This document shows positions 33,450 to 42,217 of a DNA stretch of 64,000 nt, piece by piece (position 1 is the stretch's first letter; every line of letters begins with the position of its first letter). Source of the DNA: G963666705 sp963666705 (GTDB lineage: Bacteria; Pseudomonadota; Alphaproteobacteria; CADEGL01); assembly GCA_963666705.2 (NCBI GenBank), contig CAXXKO010000026.1, positions 386,125 to 450,124 on the forward strand, read 5' to 3'. A model generated the notes under the pieces. It did no database searches, was not told where the DNA came from, and saw nothing but the letters and a program-made list of their open reading frames with translations. The translations under genes and the position numbers were made by a program.

Positions 33450-33971
33450 GTGGTGAGCGCGATGGTTCGCCAGGCCGCCGCCGTTGTCCTGTTGGCGCTG
33501 GCGCTGGCATGGCCGGGCGGTGTCGGCGCGGAGGCGTTGCCCACCGAGCGTATGCTCGCCGCCATCAACCCCGCCGAGCGTATGCTCGCCGCCATCAACG
33601 ACGTGCGGCGCGAGCGCGGCCTCGAGCCGCTGGTGGCCGAGGAAAGCCTCATGCGGGCGGCCCAGGCCCATGCGCGGGATATGGCGCTCAACGGGTTCGT
33701 CGGCCATCGCGGCTCGGACGGGGCCGGCCTCGAGGGCCGCCTCGCCCGCGCCGGCTACCCCTATCGGCGCGTGGCCGAGAACGTCGCCGCGGGAACCGAG
33801 ACCCCGGAGGCGACGGTCGCGGGATGGATGGACAGCGCCGGGCACAGGCGAAACATCTTGTCGCCCGGCCTGCGCGAGGCCGGCATCGGGTACGGGGCCG
33901 CGCCGGGGGTCGATGCCGCGGGCTATCGCCACTATTGGGCGCTCGTGCTCGGCGTCCGCGGGCAGCCGTGA
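33450..33971 (+). CDS. CAP (SCP/PR1) domain secreted protein
   Basis: The protein of about 173 residues has a signal peptide ending GVGAEA and a CAP domain: AINDVRRERGLEPLVAEESL, AQAHARDMALNGFVGHRGSDG, VAENVAAG and GWMDSAGHRRNILSPGL, with the two histidines and glutamates of the family. CAP proteins are extracellular, of mostly unknown activity. A 30-base in-frame duplication gives ERMLAAINPAERMLAAIN just after the signal. GGGAAGG lies eight bases before the GTG chosen here; a TTG at 33444 and an ATG at 33462 are alternatives. Confidence 0.83.
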   Translation: MVSAMVRQAAAVVLLALALAWPGGVGAEALPTERMLAAINPAERMLAAINDVRRERGLEPLVAEESLMRAAQAHARDMALNGFVGHRGSDGAGLEGRLARAGYPYRRVAENVAAGTETPEATVAGWMDSAGHRRNILSPGLREAGIGYGAAPGVDAAGYRHYWALVLGVRGQP

Positions 33972-34022
33972 GGCACATGGGGAGCGGGGCGGTTCCAGCA
34001 ATTGGGAATTTGCTCTAGGTTG

Positions 34023-35444
34023 ATGAGTCGGATGGTTGCCCAAACTTCAGGCCAGGCGGAGACCGAACGGCCCGACGAGCCGTGGCGGGATCCGGAGATT
34101 CGCTTCGGCGCCATGGCGACGGCCGAGCAGGTTCGCCTCGTGTACCGTTCGGTCCCGGCCCAGATCGCCAATGTGGTCAATCCGGCGATCGTGGTGGCCG
34201 TCCTCTACACCAGTATCCGCCACGATCTGTTGTTCGGGTGGCTCGGCCTCATGGTGTTGAGCGTGCTGGGCCGTCTGCTCCTGATGCGCGCCTACCGGGC
34301 CGCGGCCCCGCGCACCGGCGAGGCCCAGGTCTGGGGCCGGCGATTCGCCATCGGAGCGGCCGTCGCGGGTGTGCTCTGGGGGGCGCTCTCGGCCGTCGCC
34401 TTCCTGACCGACGCCGGCATCCTGCACGCCTTCGTCGCCTTCGTCGCCGCCGGCATGACGGCCGGCGCGGTCACGGTCAGCGCGGCCTATGTGCCGGCCT
34501 TCTATGCCTACGCCCTGCCCCTCAACCTGATGCTGGGGGTCTCCTTCCTCATGCGCGGCGATCCCGTGCATCTGGCCATGTCGGCCATGGTGTTCCTGTT
34601 CGCCGCGCTCACGGCGGCGATCGCGCGCAACTGGAACCGCACCATCCGCGGCGCCATCCTGCTCGGCCTGCGCAACGAGAACCTCGTTCGCCGGCTCTCG
34701 GTCCAGCGCGACCGGGCCGAGCGGGCGAGCCGAGCCAAGACGGATTTCCTCGCCAATATGAGCCACGAGCTGCGCACACCGCTCAATGCCATCATCGGTT
34801 TTTCCGAGGCTATCAAGCGCGAGATGTTCGGCCCCATCGGCCGCTCCGAATACCGGGAGTACGCCGAGGACATCCACGCGAGCGGCCTGCACCTGCACGA
34901 ATTGATCGATGATGTGCTCGACGCCGCCAAGGCCGAGCGGGGCGAGATGAAGCTGGAGGAGAGCGCGGTCGACCTCATGGGCGCTGTCGAGGCGGCGACC
35001 CGGATGATCTCGCAGGAGGCGGAGCGCGCGGGTGTCGCGGTCGAGTGGCGCGGGCCCAATACCCTGCCGGCGCTGCGCGCGGACAGGCGGCTCGTCCGCC
35101 AGGTCATCCTCAACCTGATCTCCAATGCCATCAAGTTCTCCGATCGCGGCGGCCGCGTCGAGCTCGACGCGGTCCTCGGCCCCGAGGGCCTCGCCCTCAC
35201 CGTATCCGATACCGGTATCGGCATGGGGGAAGACGAGGTCGCGCGCGCCTTCGAGCCGTTCACCCAGCTCGCCCGCGACCCGAGCAGGCGGCGCAAGGGC
35301 ACGGGGCTCGGCCTGTCGCTGTCCCGCCGCATCATGGAGCTTCACGGCGGCTCGCTGCATCTCACCAGCGGCCTCGGGCGGGGAACCAAGGCCATCGCCA
35401 CTTTCCCGCGCGAGCGAATCGCCGATCCGCCTCGGGCCGCCTAG
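34023..35444 (+). CDS. Membrane-bound sensor histidine kinase
   Basis: The 473-residue protein has about six hydrophobic helices in its first 190 residues (IANVVNPAIVVAVLYTSI through MSAMVFLFAALTAAIA), then a HisKA domain with the phosphorylated histidine in ANMSHELRTPLNAIIGFSEA and an HATPase domain (NLISNAIKFSDRGG, DTGIGM, KGTGLGLSLSRRIMELHGG). No receiver domain or response regulator is adjacent. The ATG at 34023 gives a short cytoplasmic start; TTG at 34002 is possible. Its TAG stop is made by the CTAG of element A3. The membrane module has no recognised sensor domain. Confidence 0.88.
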   Translation: MSRMVAQTSGQAETERPDEPWRDPEIRFGAMATAEQVRLVYRSVPAQIANVVNPAIVVAVLYTSIRHDLLFGWLGLMVLSVLGRLLLMRAYRAAAPRTGEAQVWGRRFAIGAAVAGVLWGALSAVAFLTDAGILHAFVAFVAAGMTAGAVTVSAAYVPAFYAYALPLNLMLGVSFLMRGDPVHLAMSAMVFLFAALTAAIARNWNRTIRGAILLGLRNENLVRRLSVQRDRAERASRAKTDFLANMSHELRTPLNAIIGFSEAIKREMFGPIGRSEYREYAEDIHASGLHLHELIDDVLDAAKAERGEMKLEESAVDLMGAVEAATRMISQEAERAGVAVEWRGPNTLPALRADRRLVRQVILNLISNAIKFSDRGGRVELDAVLGPEGLALTVSDTGIGMGEDEVARAFEPFTQLARDPSRRRKGTGLGLSLSRRIMELHGGSLHLTSGLGRGTKAIATFPRERIADPPRAA

Positions 35445-35710
35445 TACCCACTTTCATAATTCCGTGTGCCATACGACGGCGCCCCGAGGTTCCCGGCTAG
35501 GAGGGTGGCGCGCCGTGATGCCGGGGCATCACAAGCGGCGCGCGACGACGTCCGGGGGCCTCGGGGCGCCGCCCTACGGGTCGCTTTTCCCGCCCCCTCG
35601 GGGCGTCGAGGGTGCTTGACGATGCCCCGGCATCGCCGGCGCACCCCCTCCTACCGAGGAGACGGGAAAAGCGATCGTATGGCACACCGAATTATGAAAG
35701 TGGGTACTCG
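35441..35710. repeat. Foldback element A3 (MITE-like), 270 bp
   Basis: This is a close copy of A2 with the same outer repeats (CTAGTACCCACTTTCATAAT at the left) and one change in the right arm. The right CTAG has decayed to CTCG. Its left CTAG gives the stop codon of the histidine kinase gene. Confidence 0.86.
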
Positions 35711-35757
35711 GGCGCTTCCATCTCGACCGGAATCGCTCCAGGCCGCAAGGTGGCGGG
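35711..35757. repeat. Partial copy of repeat family B
   Basis: GCGCTTCCATCTCGACCGGAATCGCTCCAGGCCGCAAGG-type sequence follows A3 directly and matches the left 40 bases of B2 after its CTAG. A3 therefore seems to have inserted at the CTAG end of a B repeat. Confidence 0.6.
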
Positions 35758-35871
35758 CCGAAATTTTCCGGCGCCGGGTGATGTCGATCACAGAAATTTC
35801 ACAATTCCCATGCAGAATCGATCCTCAATAAGCGGCTGTAGGGAGGCCGCGACAGGGAAGGATGTGGAACG

Positions 35872-35976
35872 ATGTTTTGGCGGGGCTGGTTGCGGCGCTT
35901 TCTCACGGTCGTCCTTGGGACGCCGGCGCGCCAGAAGGTGTCGGTCATCCGTACGTCCCAGCGGCGGCTCCACTGA
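35872..35976 (+). CDS. Possible 34-residue cationic peptide
   Basis: From ATG the frame gives a short peptide beginning MFWRGWLRRFLTVVLG, rich in tryptophan and arginine, with a hydrophobic middle and a basic tail ending RRLH. AGGGAAGG is ten bases upstream. It could be a small membrane protein. It is also short enough to arise by chance. The stretch 35758-36002 otherwise holds nothing I recognise. Confidence 0.25.
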   Translation: MFWRGWLRRFLTVVLGTPARQKVSVIRTSQRRLH

Positions 35977-36002
35977 CCGCGCCGCGACGGCGGGGGCGCC
36001 GT

Positions 36003-36929
36003 TCAGGCGGCCGTGTCCCGCTCGGCGCGCACGCCGCATGCCTCGATGACCTCGGCGATGGCCGGCTCCGAGTGCGGGCCCATGAGGTGGGCGCCGCTCA
36101 CCCCCTCGATCTCGCGGAAGCGGTGGATGAGCTCGATGCAGATGGCGCGGCCCTCGGCACGCTGATCGCCGGCGCCCTCGAGCCGCGCGATGACGGGCTC
36201 GGGGACATGGACGCCGAACAGGTTCTCGTTCATCCAGCGTGCTGATTTGGCCGACGCGAGCGGCCCCAGGCCGACGATGAAGAATGCATCCCCGGTGATG
36301 CCCCGATCGACGAGCCGCGCCATATAGCGCGCCAGCATGTCCGCGTCGAAGGCGAACTGGGTCTGGAAGAAATCCGCCCCCGCGGCGATCTTGGCTTCGA
36401 GGTCGGCCGTATCGAAATTCGCGCCCGGCTCGCTCGAGGCATCGGCGGCGCCGATGAAGAGGCGGGGTGGCGGCTCGATTCCGCGGCCCGAGGGGTAGCT
36501 CGCCTCGTCACGCATGCGGCGGGCCGTCCCTATCAGATCGCGGCTTTCGAGGTCGTAGACCTCCTTGGCCTCGGGCTGGTCGCCCGCGGCCATGGCGTCG
36601 CCGCGCAGGCACAGGATGTTGGGAATGCCGAGCGCCGCGGCGCCCAGGAGGTCCCCCTGGAGGGCCAGTCGGTTGCGGTCGCGCATGGTGAGCTGGAGCA
36701 CGGGCTCGATGCCGTGGCGCGCGAGGATGGCCGCCGCGGCGAGCGACGACATATGGCCCTTGGCGCTCGCGCCGTCGAGCACGTTGACCGCGTCGGCCAG
36801 GCCCGCGAGGCATCCTGCGCGCGCGATTACCGCCTCGGGGTCCGCCGAATCGGGCGGCGCCGTCTCGGCCGTCAACACGAATTGCCCGGCGCGCAGCAGG
36901 GCCTCGAGCCGGCCGTTGGATCGCGTCAT
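36003..36929 (-). CDS. Methylenetetrahydrofolate reductase-like protein
   Basis: The 308-residue TIM-barrel flavoprotein is of the MetF superfamily, which reduces methylene-tetrahydrofolate. It shows FVLTAETAPPDSADPEAV at the N-terminus, LQLTMRDRNRLALQGDLLG, PNILCLRGDAM, FQTQFAFDADMLARYM and a C-terminal GVSGAHLMGPHSE. The divergence from E. coli MetF suggests a specialised paralog, as occurs in C1 and methyl-group catabolism (compare the MttB and creatinase genes here). GAGG lies seven bases before the ATG at 36929; a longer frame upstream was not used. The gene stands alone, divergent from the CoxL-like gene. Confidence 0.83.
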   Translation of the reverse strand: MTRSNGRLEALLRAGQFVLTAETAPPDSADPEAVIARAGCLAGLADAVNVLDGASAKGHMSSLAAAAILARHGIEPVLQLTMRDRNRLALQGDLLGAAALGIPNILCLRGDAMAAGDQPEAKEVYDLESRDLIGTARRMRDEASYPSGRGIEPPPRLFIGAADASSEPGANFDTADLEAKIAAGADFFQTQFAFDADMLARYMARLVDRGITGDAFFIVGLGPLASAKSARWMNENLFGVHVPEPVIARLEGAGDQRAEGRAICIELIHRFREIEGVSGAHLMGPHSEPAIAEVIEACGVRAERDTAA

Positions 36930-37068
36930 CCGTGTACCTCGACAGGTATTGAGGTTCGAATTGGCGGGACGGGCCGCGCCGCGCCGCGCCATGTGGGCCT
37001 CGGTCTAAATAGCAGCCGGGGCTTGGCCGTGCTAGGCTTGCGGCGGGACGGATGAGAGTGAGCAATCG

Positions 37069-37200
37069 ATGGGCGCGTTGACCCGGGACCGTATCGACAG
37101 CTTCTGGCGGGACGGCCTTTCGGCCGCCGAAGGTGGCGCGATGGCCGATGGGGACGATTCCTTCTTCAGCCTCCAGGCCCGCGCCGGCTCCGCGACGTGA
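37069..37200 (+). pseudogene. Short fragment resembling a PhyH N-terminus
   Basis: From ATG this reads 43 residues, starting MGALTRDRIDSFWRDGL, which looks like the opening of a phytanoyl-CoA dioxygenase (compare LTAAQVEQYHRDGF at 22223). The rest of the domain is absent, and the stop overlaps the GTG of the next gene. It may be a decayed PhyH gene or a chance small ORF that couples translation to its neighbour. Confidence 0.35.
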
Positions 37201-39527
37201 AGCCCGCGGATTTCGGTGCCGGGCAATCCCCCCGGCGCGTCGAGGACGGGCGCTTCCTACGGGGCATGGGGCGCTATGCGGGCGACCTCGAGCTCGCCCG
37301 TGAGGCACATGGCTGCGTGCTGCGCTCGCCCCACGCCCATGCCCGCCTCGCCGCCGTCGATACCCGCGCGGCCGCCGCCATGCCGGGCGTGCTCGCGGTA
37401 CTGACGGGCGCGGACGTGGCCACCGACGGCCTCGGCGACCTGCCCTGCATGGACCCGGTCGTGGGCCGGGACGGCAGGCCCTGCTTCGTGCCGCCCTCGC
37501 CGCTCTTGACCCGGGACCGAGTCCGCCACGTGGGCGACAGGGTCGCTTTTGTGGTCGCCGAGAGCCTGGCCCGGGCGCGCGACGCGGCCGAGCGGATCGC
37601 CGTCGATTACGAGCCCCTGCCGGCGGTGGCGGATGCCGTCGGCGCCCTCCACGCCGGCACGCCCCAACTGTGGGACGCGGCGCCCGGCAACCTCTGCGTC
37701 GATTGGGCGATGGGAGACGAAGTGGCGGTCGCGGCCGCCTTTGCGCGCGCGGACCACGTCACACGCGTCTCCCTCGTCAACAACCGCCTGGTCGCCGCGT
37801 CGATGGAGCCACGCGGCGCCATTGGCGAATACGACCCGGGCACCGGCCGCTATACCCTCCATGCCGGCTGCCAGGGGGTGCACAATCTGCAGCGCTGGAT
37901 CGCCGGGCCCGTGCTGCGCGTGCCGCCGGGCGACTTGCGCGTCCTCTGCCCCGACGTGGGCGGCGGCTTCGGCATGAAGGCGGCCCTCCATGCCGAGCTG
38001 GCGCTGGTGCTGTGGGCGGCGCGGCGCATCGGCCGCCCCGTCAAATGGATGTCCGACCGGGGCGAGGCGTTCGTGAGCGACGCCCAGGCCCGCGATCAGG
38101 TGAGCGAGGCCGCCCTCGCCCTCGACGCGCGGGGCCGCATGCTGGGGATGCGCGTCTCCACCGTCGCCAACATGGGCGCCTACGTCTCGACCTTCGGGCC
38201 GGCCGTTCCCACGGTCGACGGCAGCCCCATGCTGCCGGGCGTCTATCGCATTCCCAGCGCCCATGTCGAAGTGAAATGCGTCTTCACCAACACGGTGCCG
38301 GTCGATGCCTATCGCGGCGCCGGCCGGCCCGAGGCGGCCTATGTTATCGAGCGTCTCGTGGATGCCGCGGCGCGGGAGATCGGCATGGACCCGGCCGAGC
38401 TGCGCCGCCGCAACCTCATCGCCGCGGACGACTTCCCCCACCGCACCGTCACGGGCCATACCTACGACAGCGGCGACTACGCGCGGACCCTCGACGCGGG
38501 CCTCGTTGGCGCCGACCGGGCCGGCTTCGAGGCGCGGCGGCACGAGGCGGCGGCGCGGGGCCGGCTGCGCGGCTTCGGCATGGCCTATTACGTCGAGCGC
38601 TGTGGCGTGGGCGGCAGCGAGACCGCGCGCATGCGCTTCGATGCGTCCGGGGCGCTCACGCTTCTCGTCGGCACCCAGTCGAACGGCCAGGGCCACGAGA
38701 CGGCCTATGCCCAGATCGCCGCGGCCCTGCTCTCCATCCCCTTCGAATCCGTCCGCGTGGTCCAGGGCGATACGGACGCCATCGGCTACGGCCGGGGCAC
38801 CGGCGGCTCGCGGTCGCTGCAAATCTGCGGCCCGGCGATCCAATTGGCGGCGGCGAAGGTGGTGGCGAAGGCGAAGCGGATCGCCGGGCACATGCTGGAG
38901 GCGGCGGAAGCGGACATCGATTTCGCGGACGGCCGCTTCACGGTGCGCGGCACCGACCGGTCGGTCACCTTCGGCGCCGTGGCCGCGCGCGCACTCGAGC
39001 CCGCGGCCCTGCCGCCCGGAATCGAGCCCGGGCTCGATGAGCAGGCTCACTACGCGCAGGAAGGCTACACCTTCCCCAACGGCTGCCATGTGGCGGAAGT
39101 GGAGATCGATCCGGAGACCGGCACCGTCGATCTCGTGCGCTATTCCTCGGTCGACGATTTCGGCACCGTCCTCAACCCCATGCTGACCGCGGGCCAGGTC
39201 CATGGCAGCCTCGCCCAGGGCATCGGCCAGGCGCGCCTCGAGGGCTGCGTCTATGACCCCGAATCGGGTCAGCTCCTGACTGGGTCCTTCACCGAATACT
39301 GCCTGCCCCGGGCCGACGACCTGCCGAATTTCGAATGCGTGACCGAGGGCACCCCGAGCCCGGCCAATCCAATGGGCGTCAAGGGGTGTGCCGAGGCGGG
39401 CTGCGTCGGCGCACCGCCCGCCCTCGTCAACGCGGTGGTCGACGCGCTGGCGGCCCACGGTGTGCGCCACATCGACATGCCGCTCACGCCCGAGCGGGTC
39501 TGGGCGGCTATCCGAGCACCGCGTTGA
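37197..39527 (+). CDS. Xanthine dehydrogenase family molybdopterin-binding subunit
   Basis: The 776-residue protein is the large, molybdenum-cofactor subunit of a CoxL/XdhB-like hydroxylase. Seen in order are VEDGRFLRGMGRYAGDLEL, VGGGFGMK, the AYRGAGRPEAAYVIERL segment and GTGGSRSLQICGPAIQLAA. The AYRGAGR form marks a form II type rather than true CO dehydrogenase, so it probably hydroxylates an aldehyde or an aromatic or N-heterocyclic compound. The FAD and Fe-S subunits that usually accompany it are missing from this window. It starts with GTG overlapping the previous stop and its last 20 bases overlap the converging Dyp gene. Confidence 0.88.
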   Translation: MKPADFGAGQSPRRVEDGRFLRGMGRYAGDLELAREAHGCVLRSPHAHARLAAVDTRAAAAMPGVLAVLTGADVATDGLGDLPCMDPVVGRDGRPCFVPPSPLLTRDRVRHVGDRVAFVVAESLARARDAAERIAVDYEPLPAVADAVGALHAGTPQLWDAAPGNLCVDWAMGDEVAVAAAFARADHVTRVSLVNNRLVAASMEPRGAIGEYDPGTGRYTLHAGCQGVHNLQRWIAGPVLRVPPGDLRVLCPDVGGGFGMKAALHAELALVLWAARRIGRPVKWMSDRGEAFVSDAQARDQVSEAALALDARGRMLGMRVSTVANMGAYVSTFGPAVPTVDGSPMLPGVYRIPSAHVEVKCVFTNTVPVDAYRGAGRPEAAYVIERLVDAAAREIGMDPAELRRRNLIAADDFPHRTVTGHTYDSGDYARTLDAGLVGADRAGFEARRHEAAARGRLRGFGMAYYVERCGVGGSETARMRFDASGALTLLVGTQSNGQGHETAYAQIAAALLSIPFESVRVVQGDTDAIGYGRGTGGSRSLQICGPAIQLAAAKVVAKAKRIAGHMLEAAEADIDFADGRFTVRGTDRSVTFGAVAARALEPAALPPGIEPGLDEQAHYAQEGYTFPNGCHVAEVEIDPETGTVDLVRYSSVDDFGTVLNPMLTAGQVHGSLAQGIGQARLEGCVYDPESGQLLTGSFTEYCLPRADDLPNFECVTEGTPSPANPMGVKGCAEAGCVGAPPALVNAVVDALAAHGVRHIDMPLTPERVWAAIRAPR

Positions 39528-40410
39528 GGTCGTCCTCGGACGGGGCGAGCCAGAAGGAGCCGGTCTCGGCCGCCGAGAACATGATGAGGTGGTCGTGGAG
39601 GCCGTCGCCCGCGGTGCCGAACATGCGCTGGAGCTGGACCTCGAAGCGCATGGGATCGCAGGCGAAGGCGACGAAGTAGAGGCCGTGCCGGGCCGCTCCG
39701 CCGTCGGGGATGCTGCGCCGGAAGATCTTGAGCCTGACGCCGTCCCGTTCCACGTCCGTGCGGGCGATGTGGGCGTCGGGCGCCAGGGCGTCGCCTTCGA
39801 GCTCGATGTCGTCGGCCTTGGTGCGGCCGATGGTGCGCTCCTGCTCCGCGACCGGGAGGGATTGGAACTTGTCGAGGTCGTGCACCCAGGTCTGGGTCAT
39901 GGCATCGGCGCCGCCCGCGCCCGTCTCGCCCGCGGGGATGAGCGCGGTGGCCCGCCTGTCGGCATCGGTCTTCGGGTTGGCGGTACCGTCGACGAAGCCG
40001 ATCATGTCGCGCGAATCGTGATAGACGAAGCCGGTCTCCTCCTGCGCGAGGGTCGCCACGCCCGAGAGCGCCGGGTAGGCTGCGCGCGCGCCGTCGAAAT
40101 TGGTATCCCGGCCACCCGAGTGGAGCCAGACCCAGATGTCGCGCTGGGTCGCGGGCGCGTCCAGATCGTCAGCCGGGCCGATTCTCGCGAAGGGGCACAG
40201 CGCGCCCGGCATCCGGTCGGGGGCGATTCCCCGCCAGGCGTCGGGGCCGAAGCTCACCACCATATGGGCGCCGCTCGACACCGTGTCCCGCCGCGCGGCC
40301 GCGACGGCCGCCTTCAGGCTTCCGGCATCCGCGCCGGCGCGGAGCTCGAGTTCGAGATGATGGTGGTGCGCCGAGCCCTCGGCGAAGATTCCTGGCTGCG
40401 GGTTGCTCAT
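39508..40410 (-). CDS. Dyp-type heme peroxidase
   Basis: The 300-residue protein is a dye-decolorising peroxidase of the smaller (class P/B-like) type. The hallmark GFVDGT motif (GFVDGTANPKTDADRR) holds the distal aspartate; a proximal heme histidine is expected near ERTIGRTKADD or later. N-terminal MSNPQPGIFAEGSAHHHHLELEL is the usual opening. It has no Tat signal, so it is cytoplasmic. It follows the creatinase gene by 79 bases on the same strand and overlaps the CoxL-like gene by 20 bases at the 3' ends. Confidence 0.9.
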   Translation of the reverse strand: MSNPQPGIFAEGSAHHHHLELELRAGADAGSLKAAVAAARRDTVSSGAHMVVSFGPDAWRGIAPDRMPGALCPFARIGPADDLDAPATQRDIWVWLHSGGRDTNFDGARAAYPALSGVATLAQEETGFVYHDSRDMIGFVDGTANPKTDADRRATALIPAGETGAGGADAMTQTWVHDLDKFQSLPVAEQERTIGRTKADDIELEGDALAPDAHIARTDVERDGVRLKIFRRSIPDGGAARHGLYFVAFACDPMRFEVQLQRMFGTAGDGLHDHLIMFSAAETGSFWLAPSEDDLNAVLG

Positions 40411-40489
40411 GGGATGGGTTCCGGCTGGCTGTTGCGGGTCGGCGGCGATGGAACCAGGATTGACCCGAAGGCACAAGCGGCCCCGCCCC

Positions 40490-41692
40490 TCACGCGCCGA
40501 TGATGTTGTGTGCCGGGCCGAAGGGAAATCTGGTGATGTTCTCGGCCCCCGCCTCGGTGACCACCAGGATATCATGCTCGCGGTAGCCGCCGGCGCCCGG
40601 CTCGCCCTGGGGGATCGTGATCATGGGCTCCATGGAGACCACCATGCCGGGCTCGAGAATGGTCTCGATGTCCTCGCGCAGCTCGAGGCCCGCCTCGCGC
40701 CCGTAATAGTGGCTGAGCACGCCGAAGGAGTGGCCGTAGCCGAAGGTGCGGCTCTCCAGGAGCCCGTGTTCGCGATAGATCTCGTTGAGCTCGCCCGCGA
40801 TGTCGCAGCAGCGCGCGCCGGGCTGGATGAGCTCGCAGCCGCGCCGGTGGACCCGGCAATTTATCTCCCACAGCCCGATCTCGCGATCGGTGGCGGAGGC
40901 GAAGAAGAGCGTGCGCTCGAGTGCGGTGTAGTAGCCGGCGATCATGGGAAAGCAGTTGAGGCTCAGGATATCGCCCTTCTCGATGCGCCGCGTGGTCACG
41001 GGGTTGTGGGCCCCGTCGGTGTTGATGCCCGACTGGAACCAGGTCCAGGTGTCGCGGATCTCGCTCTGGGGGTGGGCGGCGGCGATCTCGCGCACCATGG
41101 CGTTCGTCGCGTGGAGGGCCACCTCATGCTCGGGCACGCCCTCGCCTACGGCTTCGACACAGGCGGCGCCACCGATATCGGCGATGCGCGCACCGTCCTT
41201 TATGAGCGCGATCTCCTCCGCCGACTTGACCGTGCGCATGGTCATGGTGGCCCCCGCGATGTCCACCATCTCGGCACCGGGGAGGGCGTCCCGCAGTTTG
41301 GCGTGCGCTTCGAGGCTGAGATGGTCGAGCTCCACGCCGATGCGCCCGGCGGCCGGCGCCTCGTGGCGCACGGCCTCGAAATAACTGTCCCGCCGCCAGT
41401 CGGTATAGACCAGGTTGTCGCCGAAGGTTCGGCGCCAGGGCTGGCCGTAGTCGATGTTGGCGCTGATGGTGACCGCCTTTTCCTGGGTGACGATCAGGCC
41501 GTAGGGCCGGCCGAAGTCGCAGTAGAGGAAGTCGCTGTAGTAGTGGATGTTGTGCATCGACGTGAAGAGCGCGGCGTCGATGCCGGTGTCGGCCATGTGT
41601 CGGCGGAGCACCGCCAGCCGGCGTTCCATCTCCGTGTCGGAAAAGGTTCCGCTCGCCTTCTCTCCGTTCCTGATCCTCTTGGTCCGTTCCAT
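40490..41692 (-). CDS. Creatinase (creatine amidinohydrolase)
   Basis: Creatinase splits creatine into sarcosine and urea. The 400-residue protein has the pita-bread fold of the M24 family and matches the well-known Pseudomonas creatinase in its special segments: FTSMHNIHYYSDFLYCDFGR, TISANIDYGQPWRRTFGDN, DTWTWFQSGINTDGAHNPVT (with the catalytic histidine), LSLNCFPMIAGYYTALERTL and FGYGHSFGVLSHYYGREAG. Metal ligands of true peptidases are absent, as in creatinase. No sarcosine oxidase or urease genes are in the window. It probably feeds nitrogen and one-carbon use, fitting the MttB and MetF-like genes elsewhere. Identification is strong, although related methylguanidine substrates are possible. 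Confidence 0.92.
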   Translation of the reverse strand: MERTKRIRNGEKASGTFSDTEMERRLAVLRRHMADTGIDAALFTSMHNIHYYSDFLYCDFGRPYGLIVTQEKAVTISANIDYGQPWRRTFGDNLVYTDWRRDSYFEAVRHEAPAAGRIGVELDHLSLEAHAKLRDALPGAEMVDIAGATMTMRTVKSAEEIALIKDGARIADIGGAACVEAVGEGVPEHEVALHATNAMVREIAAAHPQSEIRDTWTWFQSGINTDGAHNPVTTRRIEKGDILSLNCFPMIAGYYTALERTLFFASATDREIGLWEINCRVHRRGCELIQPGARCCDIAGELNEIYREHGLLESRTFGYGHSFGVLSHYYGREAGLELREDIETILEPGMVVSMEPMITIPQGEPGAGGYREHDILVVTEAGAENITRFPFGPAHNIIGA

Positions 41693-41823
41693 AGCCTACC
41701 CGTTCGCCGCGCCGGGCACGCAACGCCCGCGCACCGGAGCCGGCCCCCGCCGATTCGGGAGCGGGTTCATTACAGGGTTCAGCGCCCGGGGTCCACCGCG
41801 CGTCGCCTCTCACCGCAGCTTGG

Positions 41824-42095
41824 TTGTCTAATTCCGGATCGTTGGTCAAGCCCTTCCGGACCCTTGTCTCCGCCGGGAACACGGTTGTCTGCGAAGTCTT
41901 CCCCGGCGGGTCCGCCGGGTCGCTTCATGATAGTGCCCTTTGGCTTCGGCCTCCCAAGGTTGTCTAATTCCGGTTCGTTGGTCAAGCCCTTCCGGACCCT
42001 TGTCTCCACCGGGAACACGGTTGTCTGCGAAGTCTTCCCCGGCGGGTCCGCCGGGTCGCTTCATGATAGTGCCCTTTGGCTTCGGCCTCCCAAGG
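41824..42095. repeat. Two tandem 136-bp direct repeats
   Basis: 41824-41959 and 41960-42095 are nearly identical (for example CCGGATCG versus CCGGTTCG, and TCTCCGCCG versus TCTCCACCG). Each begins TTGTCTAATTCCGG and ends CGGCCTCCCAAGG. The second copy abuts the left end of the first IS110 copy. No gene is evident. The 403-bp stretch 41693-42095 otherwise holds about 130 unassigned bases upstream of creatinase. Confidence 0.85.
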
Positions 42096-42217
42096 TATTA
42101 GACGCAATCGCGAACGGCTGTCCGCTTAGCAACCAGGCGGGCGGGATCGCCTCGGCCATCGTCCCGGCGGGGACGGGTCTTCCGCTTCTCGCGGAACTCT
42201 CTCTTCTCCTTATCCAG

